DNA from: Capsicum annuum
Lineage: Eukaryota; Streptophyta; Magnoliopsida; Solanales; Solanaceae
Direction of reading: 5' to 3'
NCBI RefSeq assembly: GCF_002878395.1
Contig: NC_061115.1
Coordinates: forward strand, 210,081,461-210,145,460
DNA length: 64,000 nucleotides
Under the pieces are notes generated by a model. It was not told the origin of the DNA. It made no database searches and saw only the letters and a list, made by a program, of their open reading frames with translations. The translations under genes and the position numbers were made by a program. Below, piece by piece: positions 23,257-33,535 of this stretch (position 1 is the stretch's first letter; the number at the start of each line of letters is the position of its first letter).

Positions 23257-23612
23257 ATGTCGTTTGATTGGAGGGATTAAGTAGGTTATTCTGGTATATA
23301 ATTCAGGATTAAACCTACTGTATTTGATTCAGTAAAAAAGGGCAGCCCAGTGTACTAAAGCTCCTGCTATGCGCAGGATCCAGGAAAGGGCCCCACCACA
23401 AGAGTGTGTTGTACGTAGCCTTACCTTGCATTTCTGCCAGAGACTGTTTCCAAGGTTTGAACCCGTAACCTCTGATCACAGGACAACAACTTTACCAATT
23501 ACTCCAGGTTACCTAAAATTAGGATAAAGGTTATATGTCCTATCTAGAAGGTGGATCGATAATCATGGTTATACTCTCATGGTAACCTGATTTAAAACCA
23601 AACAACCTCCTA
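23257..23612. mobile_element. MITE split by a SINE
   Basis: Left end GTTTGATTGGAGGGATTA (23263) and right end TTTAAAACCAAACAACCTCC (23591-23610) form imperfect inverted repeats, with paired ATCATGGTTA-type internal segments. The Au SINE at 23340-23513 sits inside, so the MITE was there first. Confidence 0.45.
23340..23513 (-). mobile_element. Au-type SINE, minus strand
   Basis: On the + strand it begins GGGCAGCCC, the complement of the SINE 3' end. It contains GTTTGAACCCGTAACCTC (B box complement) and ends in TTACTCCAGGTTACC. Nearly full length and better preserved than the copy at 21952. Confidence 0.85.
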
Positions 23613-23743
23613 ATTGAGTTGTCGGAAGCCTATGAAGCACAAATTTTGATTTTGTTTTTCAGTAAGTTGTTGTCCATTGACTGTGTGGTATCATGTCTTC
23701 AAATCATTTCTTTGCCAGCTTGAAATGATATGGACAAGCCACC

Positions 23744-23835
23744 GGCCCGGTGAACTAAAGCTCCTGTTATGTGTGGGGTCCGAAGAAGGATCGGAATGGA
23801 CAGGGCAGCAGCACAAGAGAATAATTTAAGGTGAC
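23744..23835 (-). mobile_element. Truncated Au-type SINE, minus strand
   Basis: CACCGGCCCGGTGAACTAAAG followed by CTCCTGTTATG and GGGGTCCG matches the 3' half of the SINE. The promoter-bearing 5' half is missing, as is usual for 5' truncation during retrotransposition. Confidence 0.75.
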
Positions 23836-23887
23836 AGGCGAGCTAAATCTGGACAAAACCTCTGATTAAGTTGTACTCCCACCCTAA

Positions 23888-24000
23888 GTTGCTCGGACTC
23901 TTCAAAAATGTTGCCGCACCCATGTCAGATCCTTAAAAAATACACCATTTTCGGATGATCCGACATGCACCCCTCGATATTTTTAAAGAGTCCAAGCAAC
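23888..24000. mobile_element. 113-bp foldback MITE
   Basis: Almost the whole element is a palindrome: GTTGCTCGGACTCTTCAAAA at the left against TTTTAAAGAGTCCAAGCAAC at the right, with TTTTCGGATGATCCGACATG in the centre. Non-coding, a very common type in Solanaceae genes. Confidence 0.8.
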
Positions 24001-24004
24001 ATAG

Positions 24005-24236
24005 CTCCCTCCGTTACATTTTGTGTGTTCATTTAACCGAGTATGAAGTTTAAGAAAATAAACGAGACTTTTGTTGTATTCAATGTACAAAAAAGTCCTT
24101 AGGATCACATGGTCTTGAACATGCCCAAGTTGGATGCTTGAATAGAAAAGTTATTAAATATAGAAAATACCTTTCTTTTTTAACGGACTAAATAAAAAAT
24201 AAAAAAGTAAGACACGTAAATTGATATAAAGAGAGT
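24005..24236. mobile_element. Stowaway-like MITE
   Basis: Left end CTCCCTCCGTTACATTTTGTG and right end ACACGTAAATTGATATAAAG are partial inverted repeats. It begins only 4 bp after the preceding foldback MITE. Confidence 0.55.
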
Positions 24237-25158
24237 AATTGTATAAGCTCTCTTGCAGTATAGCTTTGCCATTGATCTCCCTTCTATGCCTATCAAGACC
24301 CTCATCATACCGATAGAGAAGAATACAAAAGGGAAAAACAGCTAGTCTATTATGACATTTTGTGACAGAGTTTCCACCAGCTAATTATTATTGTACAGAT
24401 TCAGACTTCTATACTCAAATAAGCACATTTGGGATCACAAAAATGAAGATGAGATGGCATCTATATTCAAATAAATAAATAAATCTTCACAGTTGTCACA
24501 TCTCCTAATTTAAGATTTGCCAAACATGATTTGTGTTTTTTCAACATAGAAAGAGGAGAACATTGCACTTATGTATTTTCTGGTACTTCATCAAGATACA
24601 ACAAGAAACCTAGTATAGTCCCAAAAGCAAGATCTAGGAAGGGTAGAGTGTATGTATACTTTACCTTCACCTCGAAGAAGAGGTAGAGAGGTTGTTTCCT
24701 AAAGATGGTACCTCATCAAGATACTAGAGGAAATATGAAAATTTTCTAAGTCCTCTGATCGTAGTTTCATGTTTATAGTCATACTGTTGAGTGTGCAAAC
24801 AAAGTTTCATATCACAAGTCCATAAGTAAAAGAAGTTACGTACATTAAGTTTGACACTCTTGATGGTGTGAGGCTTTTCGAAGAAAACTGTGACTGTGCA
24901 AACAAAGTTTCATATCACAATTTGATAAGTAAAAGAAGTTACGTATATAAAGTTTGACACTCTTGATGGTGTGAGGCTTTTCGGAGAAAATTGTGGGAGT
25001 TTATAGTTCAAAACAGACAATTTTCGCAGTTTTCCGATTCAGTAGTAGAAAAGAATGGGACCTCTCACTCAATTCAATGACATGTGTCGGTATATTCTTC
25101 TCAAGTCTTTGCCAAGCGATGTGCTCGAGGACTTTCTCCTATTAAAGAACATGCAGTG
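24237..25158 (+). repeat. Intergenic with a 103-bp tandem duplication
   Basis: TGTGCAAACAAAGTTTCATA begins at 24792 and again at 24895. Both copies run through AAGAAGTTACGTA to GGTGTGAGGCTTTTCG with few differences, giving two units of 103 bp (24792-24997). No coding frame is evident in the rest. Confidence 0.75.
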
Positions 25159-25169
25159 GGATAGCCACA

Positions 25170-26015
25170 GTGGCGAACCCAGGATTTGAAGTCTGGGGTG
25201 CACCAGTATTGTCAAAGGCGCACATAAGTTCTGAATAAAGACTCAAATTTGTATTGATCGCTCGCCTCGTTTAATGTACAGTTTAGGTTCTAATTTATAA
25301 GATATACTTTTCCTTGTCAATGAGGCTTTTCTGGAGATACGAACACTAAACAATTGATATTTCATTTAGTCGAAAAAAAAAATTTGTGTTCATATATTTG
25401 TCATTCATGCTTATATTATTAGTTTTGAACTAGACATATGTTTGTATTTTTTCTCCTTTATGCCTTTTTTTGTTAAATTTCACGTTTTATTTGTAATTTG
25501 TGCTTAAATATAATGGACCTTGAAGCTTTTTTTGCCCTTTTTTCGCTTTTGCTAAGGCGATGAGAATTGTCTTTAAAACTAGAACTTGGTTAAGGAGAAT
25601 AATATCTATCAATTTCAATTCACAAGAATCAATAACAAATTCCAACAAAATAAAAAATTAGTCAAGAATATAAGTAAAATAATTATTTATTTATTTTTAA
25701 TCAAATCCCATGAACTTAAATAGAAGCAAGAAAAAAGAAATAAATAAATTTTATACACTAACTTTCAAGCAACGAGTAAATATTAAAAGCAATTAATATT
25801 ACCCAAACTTGAATAAAAAAATGAAAAAAATGTAAGGAAGAAATGTGTACCTATTATCATCAAATAGAAAATTGCTCCTGCCTAGCTGGTGACATTTAAA
25901 TGTATATAAAGGAGAAGTAAAATGAAAAAATTGAAAGACTCCATCAGGAATCGAACACGTGAGGCTAAAAGGGCGTCAGTGTTTGAGTTCCAAACCAGTG
26001 TTTGGGTCCGCCTCT
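25170..26015. mobile_element. 846-bp TIR element with 11-bp target duplication
   Basis: The 11-bp sequence GGATAGCCACA flanks the element at 25159-25169 and 26016-26026. The ends GTGGCGAACCCAGG and (inverse) AGAGGCGGACCCA are inverted repeats. The long target duplication suits a Mutator-like element. No transposase frame. Confidence 0.65.
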
Positions 26016-26139
26016 GGATAGCCACACAATGAAAGTAGTTAGTTGAATATCCTTCGTCGAAAAATTCTATTGTGCATACAGAAATTATACAAAATATATA
26101 GGTCATAAATATATTTTCATGCTTGAATACCTTGGCAAA

Positions 26140-26226
26140 ATTTTTTACTTCAACTGTACGGGAATAATGTGGTTGTTGACCTGTTGCTAACTCGAAAGGT
26201 GTACGTCCACTCATTGCAATAACTCA
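26140..26226 (-). pseudogene. Ty3/gypsy integrase fragment
   Basis: The minus strand reads SGRTPFELATGQQPHYSRTV, matching the SPFELATGQQP motif in the C-terminal half of gypsy integrases. About 30 residues only; nothing further is recognisable on either side. Confidence 0.6.
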
Positions 26227-26309
26227 ATTTATCCGGTAAACTAATCGGGGATTCCAATGGTTTAGTAAAAAAGTTCTAGCACAAGAAAGTCGAAGTAAAT
26301 GATATCACA

Positions 26310-26558
26310 CTCTCTCCGTCTCATTTTATGTGTATCATTTTTTTTTAGTCCGTTTTAAAAAGAATGTCATTTTTCCTTATTTAATAACTATTTAAAGATG
26401 TAATTCCACTTTTACCCTTATTGGTCCTACTTAATTAAAAAAAATACAGTAACACATTTTTTGATAAAGGACAATTTGATAAACATTACCAAATCTTTCC
26501 TTATTTTTTAAATTTCATGCTTGATTAAATGACGACACATAAAATGAGACGGAGGGAG
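26310..26558. mobile_element. Stowaway-like MITE, well preserved
   Basis: Left end CTCTCTCCGTCTCATTTTAT and right end ATAAAATGAGACGGAGGGAG are near-perfect inverted repeats of over 20 bp. A TA follows the right end. About 249 bp, non-coding. Confidence 0.8.
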
Positions 26559-26790
26559 TATATCTTTTGAAATGGATGACTCTTTCTAATTCTTATGACA
26601 AAAGGATAAACCCTTCTCCATAATGTATAGTGCCAAAACATGCTGGAACATGGGAGAATTAATGGAAGTACTACTATTTAACAGCCCCTGTGGCTAAAAG
26701 GACTTGAAAAGGACCAAGTCCAAGCTATGTTAAATTAGTTATCATGGGCACTCACCACTACAAGAAATTGAGTTAATAAATAGGTGGTTT

Positions 26791-27073
26791 TAGGCCCCGT
26801 ATGGCCATGAAAACATAATTTTTTGAAGTTGAAAATAGAGTTGGAATTGAAGTTGGAGTTGTGTTTGATTATGAACATAAATTAAAGTTATTTTTGAAAT
26901 TTTGTGAGTGAAGTACGAGTGAAAAAGTGAAAACAAGTTTTTCTTGTTTTCAATGTTTCAAAATATAATTCAAAATTGTATTTGAAATTTTCATGACCAA
27001 ACACTATGATTTTCACTAAAGTGAAATGATCTTTTGAAAAAACTGAAAAAATATTTATGGTTAAACGGCTACT
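26791..27073. mobile_element. Foldback MITE (GGCCCCGTATGGCCA type)
   Basis: Left end GGCCCCGTATGGCCATGAAAA and right end TTTATGGTTAAACGGCTAC are imperfect inverted repeats. A second inner pair (GAAAATCATAGTGTTTGG type) is present. Non-coding. Confidence 0.6.
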
Positions 27074-27321
27074 TATTAAGTTCGGGAGTTGAGTTAAGTC
27101 GAAATGGGCTAATTGCATAATTTTAAGAAAAAATTATGCAAAAACACAAACTTAACAGACATAAATTCATAAAATTTCTTATTTTTAAAAATATTTTATA
27201 AAATTTCATTTTTTTTCTCTTGATACATATTAAATATGGAAGTAATAGATTTGCATTTATTTTAGAAGAGTAAATAATGGAGAGAATCTCTTAAATCTAT
27301 ATTTATAATCTATAATCTATA

Positions 27322-29228
27322 TCTATAATAAATTAAAAGTGTGAAGGACTCTTATAAAAGTGATTTGAACTTTTTGCTCTTCATTAAAAGCCTCCACTTT
27401 ACACAAAATCGTCTTTTTACTAATTTTTTAAATTTAATAATTTGAAATTAACTAAGAATATAGGGAAAAAAAGTCGAGTAACAAAAGAATGAAAATTAAA
27501 CAAATAAAAGGAAAGAAAGAATAATTAAATTAGGAGAAGAAAAATCATAATTAAATTAGGAAAAGAAAAATCATACAAGAAAGAAATAAAAAAGAACACA
27601 GGAAAGGTAAACAATATAAAATTTTGCAGAATTTTCCTTATATAAATCATAAAATTTTATTTTAAAAATTAAGGAGTCTTAAGATATACGATAAGAAAAA
27701 AATAGAGGGCAAAAATATTAGGAGATAATAATTAAGGAATCCTAAAATATATGGTAAAAAAATTAAACAAGGATTATCATAAAAGATACTATGTAAACTT
27801 GGAAAAAAATAAAAAGTTGATTACAATTCACGCATGTAATATTTTTCAATATTATTTCATCTAGAATTCTTAGTTCATGTATATTTATTACGTGTTTTTG
27901 GTGAACATACTTTCTTTTGGGTCTTAGGTTGTTCTTATTATTTGATTTAGAATTTTTTTTCGAAAATCATATTTTAAATCATATTTTAATATTTAATTTA
28001 TTTTGTATCGATTTTGTAGGTATTTGAAGATGGGTGATGATGATAATATCAACATGATCGTTGAACAAAATTTTTTAAAGATAAATTGATTTTCAATGCC
28101 TTATGTTGTTCAATCAATGTTGTGTATAAAAAACTCTTTTGTTGGATGGAAGATAAAGAATTTTGGACATATGATTAAGAGTGGAAAGACTTCAATCATT
28201 CCACTACCATTTATATCGATTTGAGACTTATGAATTTATCAACATGATTTGAAGACTCAATTCAAATTTGACAAGTGTTTTGAAGTCCTACATACGATAA
28301 AGGCTAAGATAAATAAATGTCTTATTAAGTTCATTCTCAAAAGAGAAAGAATTTTCTCTTTCTATAGATTAGTATTTTGAGAAACTTCAGAAGCAAAATT
28401 TTGTTTAACATATTTACGTTTATATTTTTGTCTTTATATCTAACAACTTTTAATTTATTTTCAACAATCAAGCTATGATGAACAAGTTTCATAAGTGGTA
28501 GTAGCTATAATTGGGAGCTAGATTTATCACAACTGGAGACACAAACAAACTTATGTATAGATTAGTATTTTGATAAACTTCAGAAGTAATATTGTTCCAC
28601 TAGAACTGACAACAGATTGGGAAATATTATATATTTTATATCTAACACTAGGCAATAGGTTGAAAAATATTAAATTAAGAATTTGCCTTTTTTTGTTAGT
28701 CACAAGAAATTTGAGGTGCAAATGTATGTAGAGCAAGAAAGATAACATCATGAAACAATTTAAGTTCCATAATGTACCAATACCGAAAGGCTAAAATTTC
28801 ATTACTTAATTTCAGCACCAATTACATCACATATTATTAGTTATACATGCTACAAATAACTAATAATAGCAGTTTACCAAAAAAAAAAATATAGAGAAAA
28901 TACTCCCTCTATTTAATTATTTTTATTTGTCATACTTCGCTTTACTAGAGTAAATTTAACTAATTTTCGAAGATAAATTTAAGTAGACTAATTTCAATAT
29001 TTTAAATTTGAAATTCCTTTTATAAAAGATACATTTTAAAATGTTGGTTAAAGGTCATGATACAGTTTGACTCTCAAGATGCAAAATCTAACAAGTAAAA
29101 GTGAATGGAGAGAGTTATTTCTGAATTATTTACTTTTGATTTAGTTAAAATATTATATTTATTTCAATGTTAATAATTTTTTATTTCTTGATATAATATA
29201 CACGTGCAACGCACATATGGTTAACTAG
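27322..29228 (+). mobile_element. Non-autonomous Helitron H2
   Basis: It begins A|TCTATAATAAATTAAAAGTG at 27322 and continues GTGAAGGACTC and AACTTTTTGCTCTTCATTAA. It ends with a small hairpin (GTGC AAC GCAC near 29202-29212) followed by CTAG|T at 29225-29229, the textbook A|TC...CTRR|T insertion. About 1.9 kb, no Rep/helicase. Its 5' 80 bp match H1 at 13203. A core at 28013-28060 (GTAGGTATTTGAAGATGGG) matches H1 near 12190. A Stowaway-like MITE is nested at 28903-29114. Confidence 0.8.
28903..29114. mobile_element. Stowaway-like MITE nested in Helitron H2
   Basis: Left end CTCCCTCTATTTAATTATTT and right end AGTGAATGGAGAGAG, with TA before the left end. About 212 bp, decayed. Confidence 0.55.
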
Positions 29229-30524
29229 TATCTAAAAAAAAATCAAACTAAAAAATTTCCATCAGATTTTATCATTTGTAATTTATAATTTGGTTCAATT
29301 TTTTTTCATCTCTATTAATCCTTTTTTTCTTAAAATTTTGAAAGTCTTACTATGTGCTTCATATTGATAAATATTCATATTCTTTTGAAGAATCTTCATA
29401 CTGCAGAAGCTAAAAAATCTCATAGTTTCTGACGAAACTATGACAATGACAATGACCACTGTAATGGTCCACAGAATTAAATATAGAATTCAACGTTGAT
29501 ACATATATCTTTTAGTTAATGAACTTGATACATATATAATGTTGTTAACTTCTCGATACATTTTCGTACTAAACTGTGATACATGTGAGTGATACATTTG
29601 CTGTCAGTATATTAGTGATAGATATGAATGATATATTTATTGACAAAATATTGGTGATACATATGATAAATACTTTTTGATAGTGATTCATATTTTTGAT
29701 TTATTTATAAATATTTGATATATTTAACATATATTTGACATATGAAAATTATTTATTTTGTGTGAGATTGAATTTTCAATGGGTATTGAATAATTTTACC
29801 AGATGTATTATTTTGAACCATATTTATCATAAAGATACATTTGAAAAGCTAGTGCATCACATAAAAATTTAAGATCAGTTTGTAAACACTTCCAATAATG
29901 ACAAAACATGTTTAAATTATGGGAGAAGGAAGAAAAATTTGAAAGTTGACTGATTTTGGATATATCAGAGATTCATTTGAAAGTGGATATGATATGCTAA
30001 GATCTGCGCGTGATTTACTTTCCGTAATAATTGAAAATCAGTTATTTCCTTATTTAACTAACTACTCAGTTATAAAGATATCACAATGAATATGTATCAA
30101 GACTAAAGATATGTATCGCAAAAATCAAAATTTGAAATATTTTATAATTTAACAAAGTTATGGTAAAAAATCTTACAACCCATTAAAAATTTGAGATTTA
30201 TGTAAATTATCCTAATTTTAATATATTTGTTTACTTGTTATTTTCTTATAATTTACTTAATTATCTAATAAAAAGTTATTTATTATGACTATATATAGCA
30301 AATCAAATAAAATTAATAAGATGTCTCGTGAGTCAATTTGAGCTACAATTTTAGCTCAAATCAGTTCAACTCTAGATAGACATATCACACGGGTTAAATT
30401 AGATGTAACTAATAAATAGATGGGTCATAAACCACCCAAACTTGAGTGGGTTGGCCCAATCATATGTATGTTAACAAATAAGAAAAATAACATAATATAT
30501 ACCTTAACTTATCATATTTATAAA
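29229..30524. other. Intergenic with GATACAT-rich stretch
   Basis: From about 29495 to 29720 the word GATACAT (or a variant) recurs roughly every 25-35 bp. This looks like a much-decayed microsatellite or minisatellite. No gene seen. Confidence 0.4.
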
Positions 30525-30835
30525 AAATTCAATTCTTACAAAATAATTACAAAATTCTCAACTAATTATGTATCTTTATTAGATGTGTTGAGAACTAATT
30601 ATATATATCGACAAATTCAGAATTGAAAAAAAATGTATTGAGAGCTAATTATGTATCTTTATAAAGAAAAAAACTGTATCTCCCTTGAATATATTATGTA
30701 TCTCGACAGATTCAAAATTGAAAAAAAATAAATTAGGAGCTAATAATGTATCTTTACAAAGAAAAAATATATCTTTGTTGGATGTATCAAGAGCTAATTA
30801 TGTATCTTGACAGACCCAAACTTGAGATTTCAATA
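30525..30835. repeat. Minisatellite of GAGATACATAATTAG-type units (copy 2, inverted)
   Basis: About four units of 80-90 bp carry CTAATTATGTATCTT and CGACAGATTCAAAATTGAA. They are the reverse complement of the units at 16430-16745. Unit copies differ by point changes and short indels. Confidence 0.75.
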
Positions 30836-30869
30836 ATTATATAAAGTATAAATAACATAAATATCAACC

Positions 30870-31035
30870 CTTTTGGAAGTAATTACACTCTCTCCCACTT
30901 TTTTAATTACTTTAATCTCTCTCCCTATTAATATACATAACATAACTGTCATATACATAGCCTTCTGTGTATATGTTGAGATTTTTATAATATTGGAAAC
31001 ATAAGTTGTGTATTTTTGTAATTTTTAATTATATA
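30870..31035 (-). mobile_element. LTR fragment of chromovirus A family
   Basis: CTTTTGGAAGTAATTACACTC through AACATAAGTTGTGTATTTTT matches 10755-10950 in order and orientation, with substitutions and small gaps. No other part of the LTR is seen on either side. Confidence 0.7.
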
Positions 31036-31327
31036 AAATGTTTGAATTTTCTGCTAAACTCCAAATTGTCGGGTTTTATGAACGTTTCAATCAATTAAAC
31101 TTGGGGCCTGAGTGGGCCCATGTTGCTTTTCTGCAAGCACATGAAACTCCGATTTTCAGGCCTTAAATGCCTTATTCATTCAACTTTTAGATTCAAGTGA
31201 AAATGGCCGATTTAAGCAAAATGTCCTTTTTATAAGCTACCATTTAAATTTGATGTTTTCTCCATAATTTAAAGGAAAAATTACAAAATGAAAATATAGT
31301 CATTGGGATTGGTTAAAAGTTTTTTTT

Positions 31328-31507
31328 TGATTTCTCATCCGATATTCGGTACCCGCATTGGAGCCCGACTAATTCGAATTCTCGCCGGGTAGGGCCCCAT
31401 TCGGGGAGTAGCGCTCCCAACAGAGTTTTCTCCATGCCCAGGATTGAACCCTCGACCTCTGATTAAGGGTGGAATAGCCTCATCTGCTGCACCACAATCC
31501 ATGTTGG
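31328..31507 (-). mobile_element. tRNA-derived SINE (copy 2)
   Basis: The minus strand reads ATTGTGGTGCAGCAGATGAG (A-box region) and GGTCGAGGGTTCAATCCTG (B box, about 31440-31458) and ends before a T run at 31321-31329. Flanks share GGATTGG...TTAAAAG (31310 and 31509), the likely target duplication. Same family as 17353-17524. Confidence 0.75.
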
Positions 31508-31908
31508 TGGATTGGAAAAAAGTTAAAAGACTATCATTTGTAGTTTATAAAGTTTTAAAGGCAAAATGGTTCGGTGGACCCTTGTACTGTGTCCGTTTTG
31601 TAATGTGGACACTTCTACTTACATGTTTGTCATCTGGACCCTTGAACCCACTAAAAAGCAATATTTCAAACCCTTTGACCGTTGACAAGATCTATGTGGC
31701 ATTAAAAGGGCTGACTAGGACGAAGCGCATGCAGGCACGCACCTAGGATGCGAGTGGGGTCAATTTTATATTAAAAAATTTAAAAAATTAAAAATAATAT
31801 TAAAATTAAAAATAAAATTAAAAAGGACTTTTTATTCACTTTCTCAACTAAAATTTTTCATTTTGTTCTCCTTTCACTCCAAACTAGCCCTTTGCACACT
31901 TCACAGCA

Positions 31909-32372
31909 ATGGCCGCCAAGAAATCCCCTGTAACTCTAACCTAATCAACGGAATCGGCAAATTCTCCTGTTCCAAAATGTACCACAAAAAGGGCTTTTGG
32001 GCTATCAAGAAGAAAAATGGCGGCAAAATTCCCACCCACCCAAAATCCACCACCGCCATTGCTTCGCGCTCAACCATTGCCGTCAAACCACCAAAATTCT
32101 ACCCAGCTGATGACGTAGAAAAACCCCTCATCAACAAACACAAACCAAAACCCACAAAATTGAGAACCAATATTACACTTGGTACTGTTTTGATTATTCT
32201 AACTGGGAGATTTAAAGGAAAAAAATTGTGTTTTTGAAATAACTTGTGTGTTCTGGACTGTTACTTATTAGTGGGTCGTTTAAGGTTAATGGGGTTCCAT
32301 TAAGGAGAGTTAATCAAGCTTATGTTATTGCTACTTCAACGAAAGTTGATGTTAGTGGATTTAAGATTTACA
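31909..32372 (+). pseudogene. RPL6: Ribosomal protein eL6 (RPL6) fragment captured in TIR element
   Basis: The reading matches the N-terminal 60% of plant 60S protein eL6, a structural component of the large ribosomal subunit. ATG at 31909 opens MAAKKSP. After a frameshift near 31936 come [20 protein letters not shown], then [19 protein letters not shown] and [11 protein letters not shown] stop and second frameshift occur near 32237, followed by [19 protein letters not shown] and [13 protein letters not shown] in a third frame. Homology ends near 32372, so about 90-100 C-terminal residues are missing. No intron interrupts the matched part, which suggests capture from a retrocopy or from cDNA, unless this part is a single exon in the parent gene. 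It cannot make functional eL6. Confidence 0.85.
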
Positions 32373-32392
32373 AGATTCAACGAAAGTTTATG

Positions 32393-32745
32393 TTATCCCT
32401 TATCTTTATTGTGGTTGATATTGTCGTTCTTGTTCATTGTCAAAAAGAAAAAATTGTTGTTGTTCCCTGAAGAGGGTCTTTGCTGGTTGATATTGTTGTT
32501 GTTCATTGTAAAAAAAAAATAAAAAATTATATATCCCTGAAGAGGGACTTTGCTGTGGTTGATATTGTTGTTGTTCAATAAAAAAAAATAATTGTTGTTG
32601 TTCCCTGAAGAGGGTCTTTGCTGATTGATATTATTGTTGTTGTTCATTGTCAAAAAAAAAAAAAATATATATATATATCCCTGAAGAGGTCTTTGCTGTG
32701 GTTGATATTGTTGTTGAGTTCATTGTAAAAAAGAAATTGCTGTTT
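32393..32745 (+). repeat. Tandem array after eL6 fragment (CCCTGAAGAGG units)
   Basis: About five units of 65-95 bp, each with CCCTGAAGAGG, CTTTGCTG and GGTTGATATTGTTGTTGTTC followed by an A run of varying length. Unit spacing varies mostly in the poly-A part. The last eL6-like bases (GGTTGATATTGTCG) blend into the first unit. Confidence 0.85.
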
Positions 32746-33535
32746 TACTTTTTAATTTTTTTTATTCACTTTCTCAATTTAAATTTTTTATTTTGTTTAG
32801 GATTAATTTTGTAACTTTTACAAATTGTTAAAGATATTTAAATAAAAATTGAAAATTCATTATGTTTGTGCATGTGAATTTATAGTTAAAACTTTAAATT
32901 AATTGGAGAAAAATTTTAATTATTTGGAATAAATTTGATGTTTAATTAAATTTATTGTGTTTGTGTATTAGAGTTTATAGTTAAAAATTTAAATTAAAAA
33001 ATTATTGTGTTTGTATATTAGAATTTCTACAATTTATAAAAATAATTTATTTAATTATGTTTGTTAAAGATATTCAAATTTAAAATTTGAAAATTCATTA
33101 TGTTTGTATATATGAATTTAGAGTTAAAAATTTAAATTAGTTGGAGAAGAATTTTAATTATTTGGAATGAATTTGATATTTAATTTGTGAGCAAAAATAA
33201 ATTAAATGACGTTAAATAATTTAATTATTTGGATATTTAATTTAAATCATGATTATTTAAATTTTTCTATAATTTATAAAAACTTTTAATTTAATTAAAT
33301 TAATTTTAATATTTAATTTGTCATGTAGCATTAAAATGACTTGGAATTTAAGGAAACACTTGAAAATGACGTGGCACACGCGACAGCTAACATGGGAGAG
33401 TGTGTTACACTCACAAAAAAAGCATTTAAAATATTATTTTTAGTGGATTCAGTGGTCCAGATGACAAACATGTAAGTAGAAGTGACCAACTTACAAAATC
33501 GATATAGTACAGGGATCCATCGAACCATTTTGCCT

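Larger units (their letters stand above)
31559..33535 (+). mobile_element. Long-TIR, Mutator-like element carrying an eL6 gene fragment (Pack-MULE type)
   Basis: The left arm starts AGGCAAAATGGTTCGGTGGA at 31559; the right arm ends CATCGAACCATTTTGCCT at 33535. The arms are inverted repeats for about 110 bp, sharing CACTTCTACTTACATGTTTG and TCATCTGGACC. A clear 9-10 bp target duplication is not visible. Between the arms lie a broken eL6 gene (31909-32372), a tandem array (32393-32745) and AT-rich filler; there is no transposase. Capture of host gene pieces between long TIRs is the hallmark of Pack-MULEs. Assignment to Mutator rests on TIR length and cargo only. Confidence 0.7.

Noticed and set aside
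32393..32653. Asn-rich minus-strand frame across the tandem array
   Set aside because: It is the translation of TTG/GTT-rich repeats (AAC on the other strand); a by-product of the array.
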